Source: Alitta virens (taxonomy: Eukaryota > Annelida > Polychaeta > Phyllodocida > Nereididae). From it: 64,000 nt of DNA. Shown one piece after another: positions 63,895-64,000 of this stretch (its first letter is position 1; the number at the start of each line of letters is the position of its first letter). The translations under genes were made by a program, and so were the position numbers. The notes under the pieces were generated by a model. The model ran no database searches. It was not told where the DNA came from and worked only from the letters and a program-made list of their open reading frames with translations. The stretch lies in the NCBI GenBank assembly GCA_932294295.1, contig OW028579.1:7927370-7991369 (forward strand), in the 5' to 3' direction.

Positions 63895-64000
63895 CTGAAA
63901 AAGAAAAAATATATTTAAGTATCTGACTAAATAACAAATTAGAAACGATGATTAACGAATACACAAAAGACAGCTAATAAGCACACTCAGCTGAATGTCA

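Overview
The window is nuclear DNA of an animal, most likely a marine invertebrate. It is AT-rich, its genes have canonical GT-AG introns, and simple repeats, tRNA-derived SINEs, non-LTR retrotransposons and DNA transposons are abundant. The two host genes are an anosmin-1 homologue and a GRL101-type LDLa/LRR receptor. Both are compatible with a lophotrochozoan (mollusc, brachiopod, annelid) or an invertebrate deuterostome (hemichordate, amphioxus), and I cannot decide between these from sequence alone.

Layout. 1-910: complex microsatellite and a 127-bp tandem repeat. 1.8-2.6 kb: two exons of a Merlin (IS1595-like) transposase, broken off at 2610 by a 3.2-kb DNA transposon (2611-5837) flanked by TA. 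5.8-7.4 kb: debris of an unidentified minus-strand coding unit. 7.9-9.27 kb: inverted partial copy of the receptor gene's 3' end. 9.27-10.23 kb: 5'-truncated non-LTR reverse transcriptase, broken by a second, inverted and internally deleted copy of the same transposon (10229-12838). 13.27-19.28 kb: an intact two-exon receptor gene on the plus strand (about 1834 residues: signal peptide, CUB-like region, C-type lectin-like domains, five LDLa modules, LRRs, 7TM). 20.25-21.5 kb: a long higher-order GATA/CAGA/AT satellite whose module recurs at base 1.

24-64 kb is one gene read on the minus strand: fifteen exons of an anosmin-1 (KAL1/ANOS1) homologue. They encode the end of the Cys-rich region, a WAP domain, four fibronectin III domains and a hydrophobic C-terminal tail. 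All fifteen exons join in phase to give 654 residues, and the first exon(s) with the signal peptide lie beyond base 64000. The receptor and anosmin genes are tail to tail. The large anosmin introns hold two LINE relics antisense to the gene, a BEL/Pao relic, tRNA-derived SINEs, palindromic MITE-like elements and a degenerate tandem repeat.

The most unusual item is the TA-flanked DNA transposon family. It has short termini (GGGTGTGGCTG), a second pair of subterminal inverted repeats, and an intron-containing DDE-like transposase that I cannot assign to a named superfamily. Its two copies here carry different disabling lesions.
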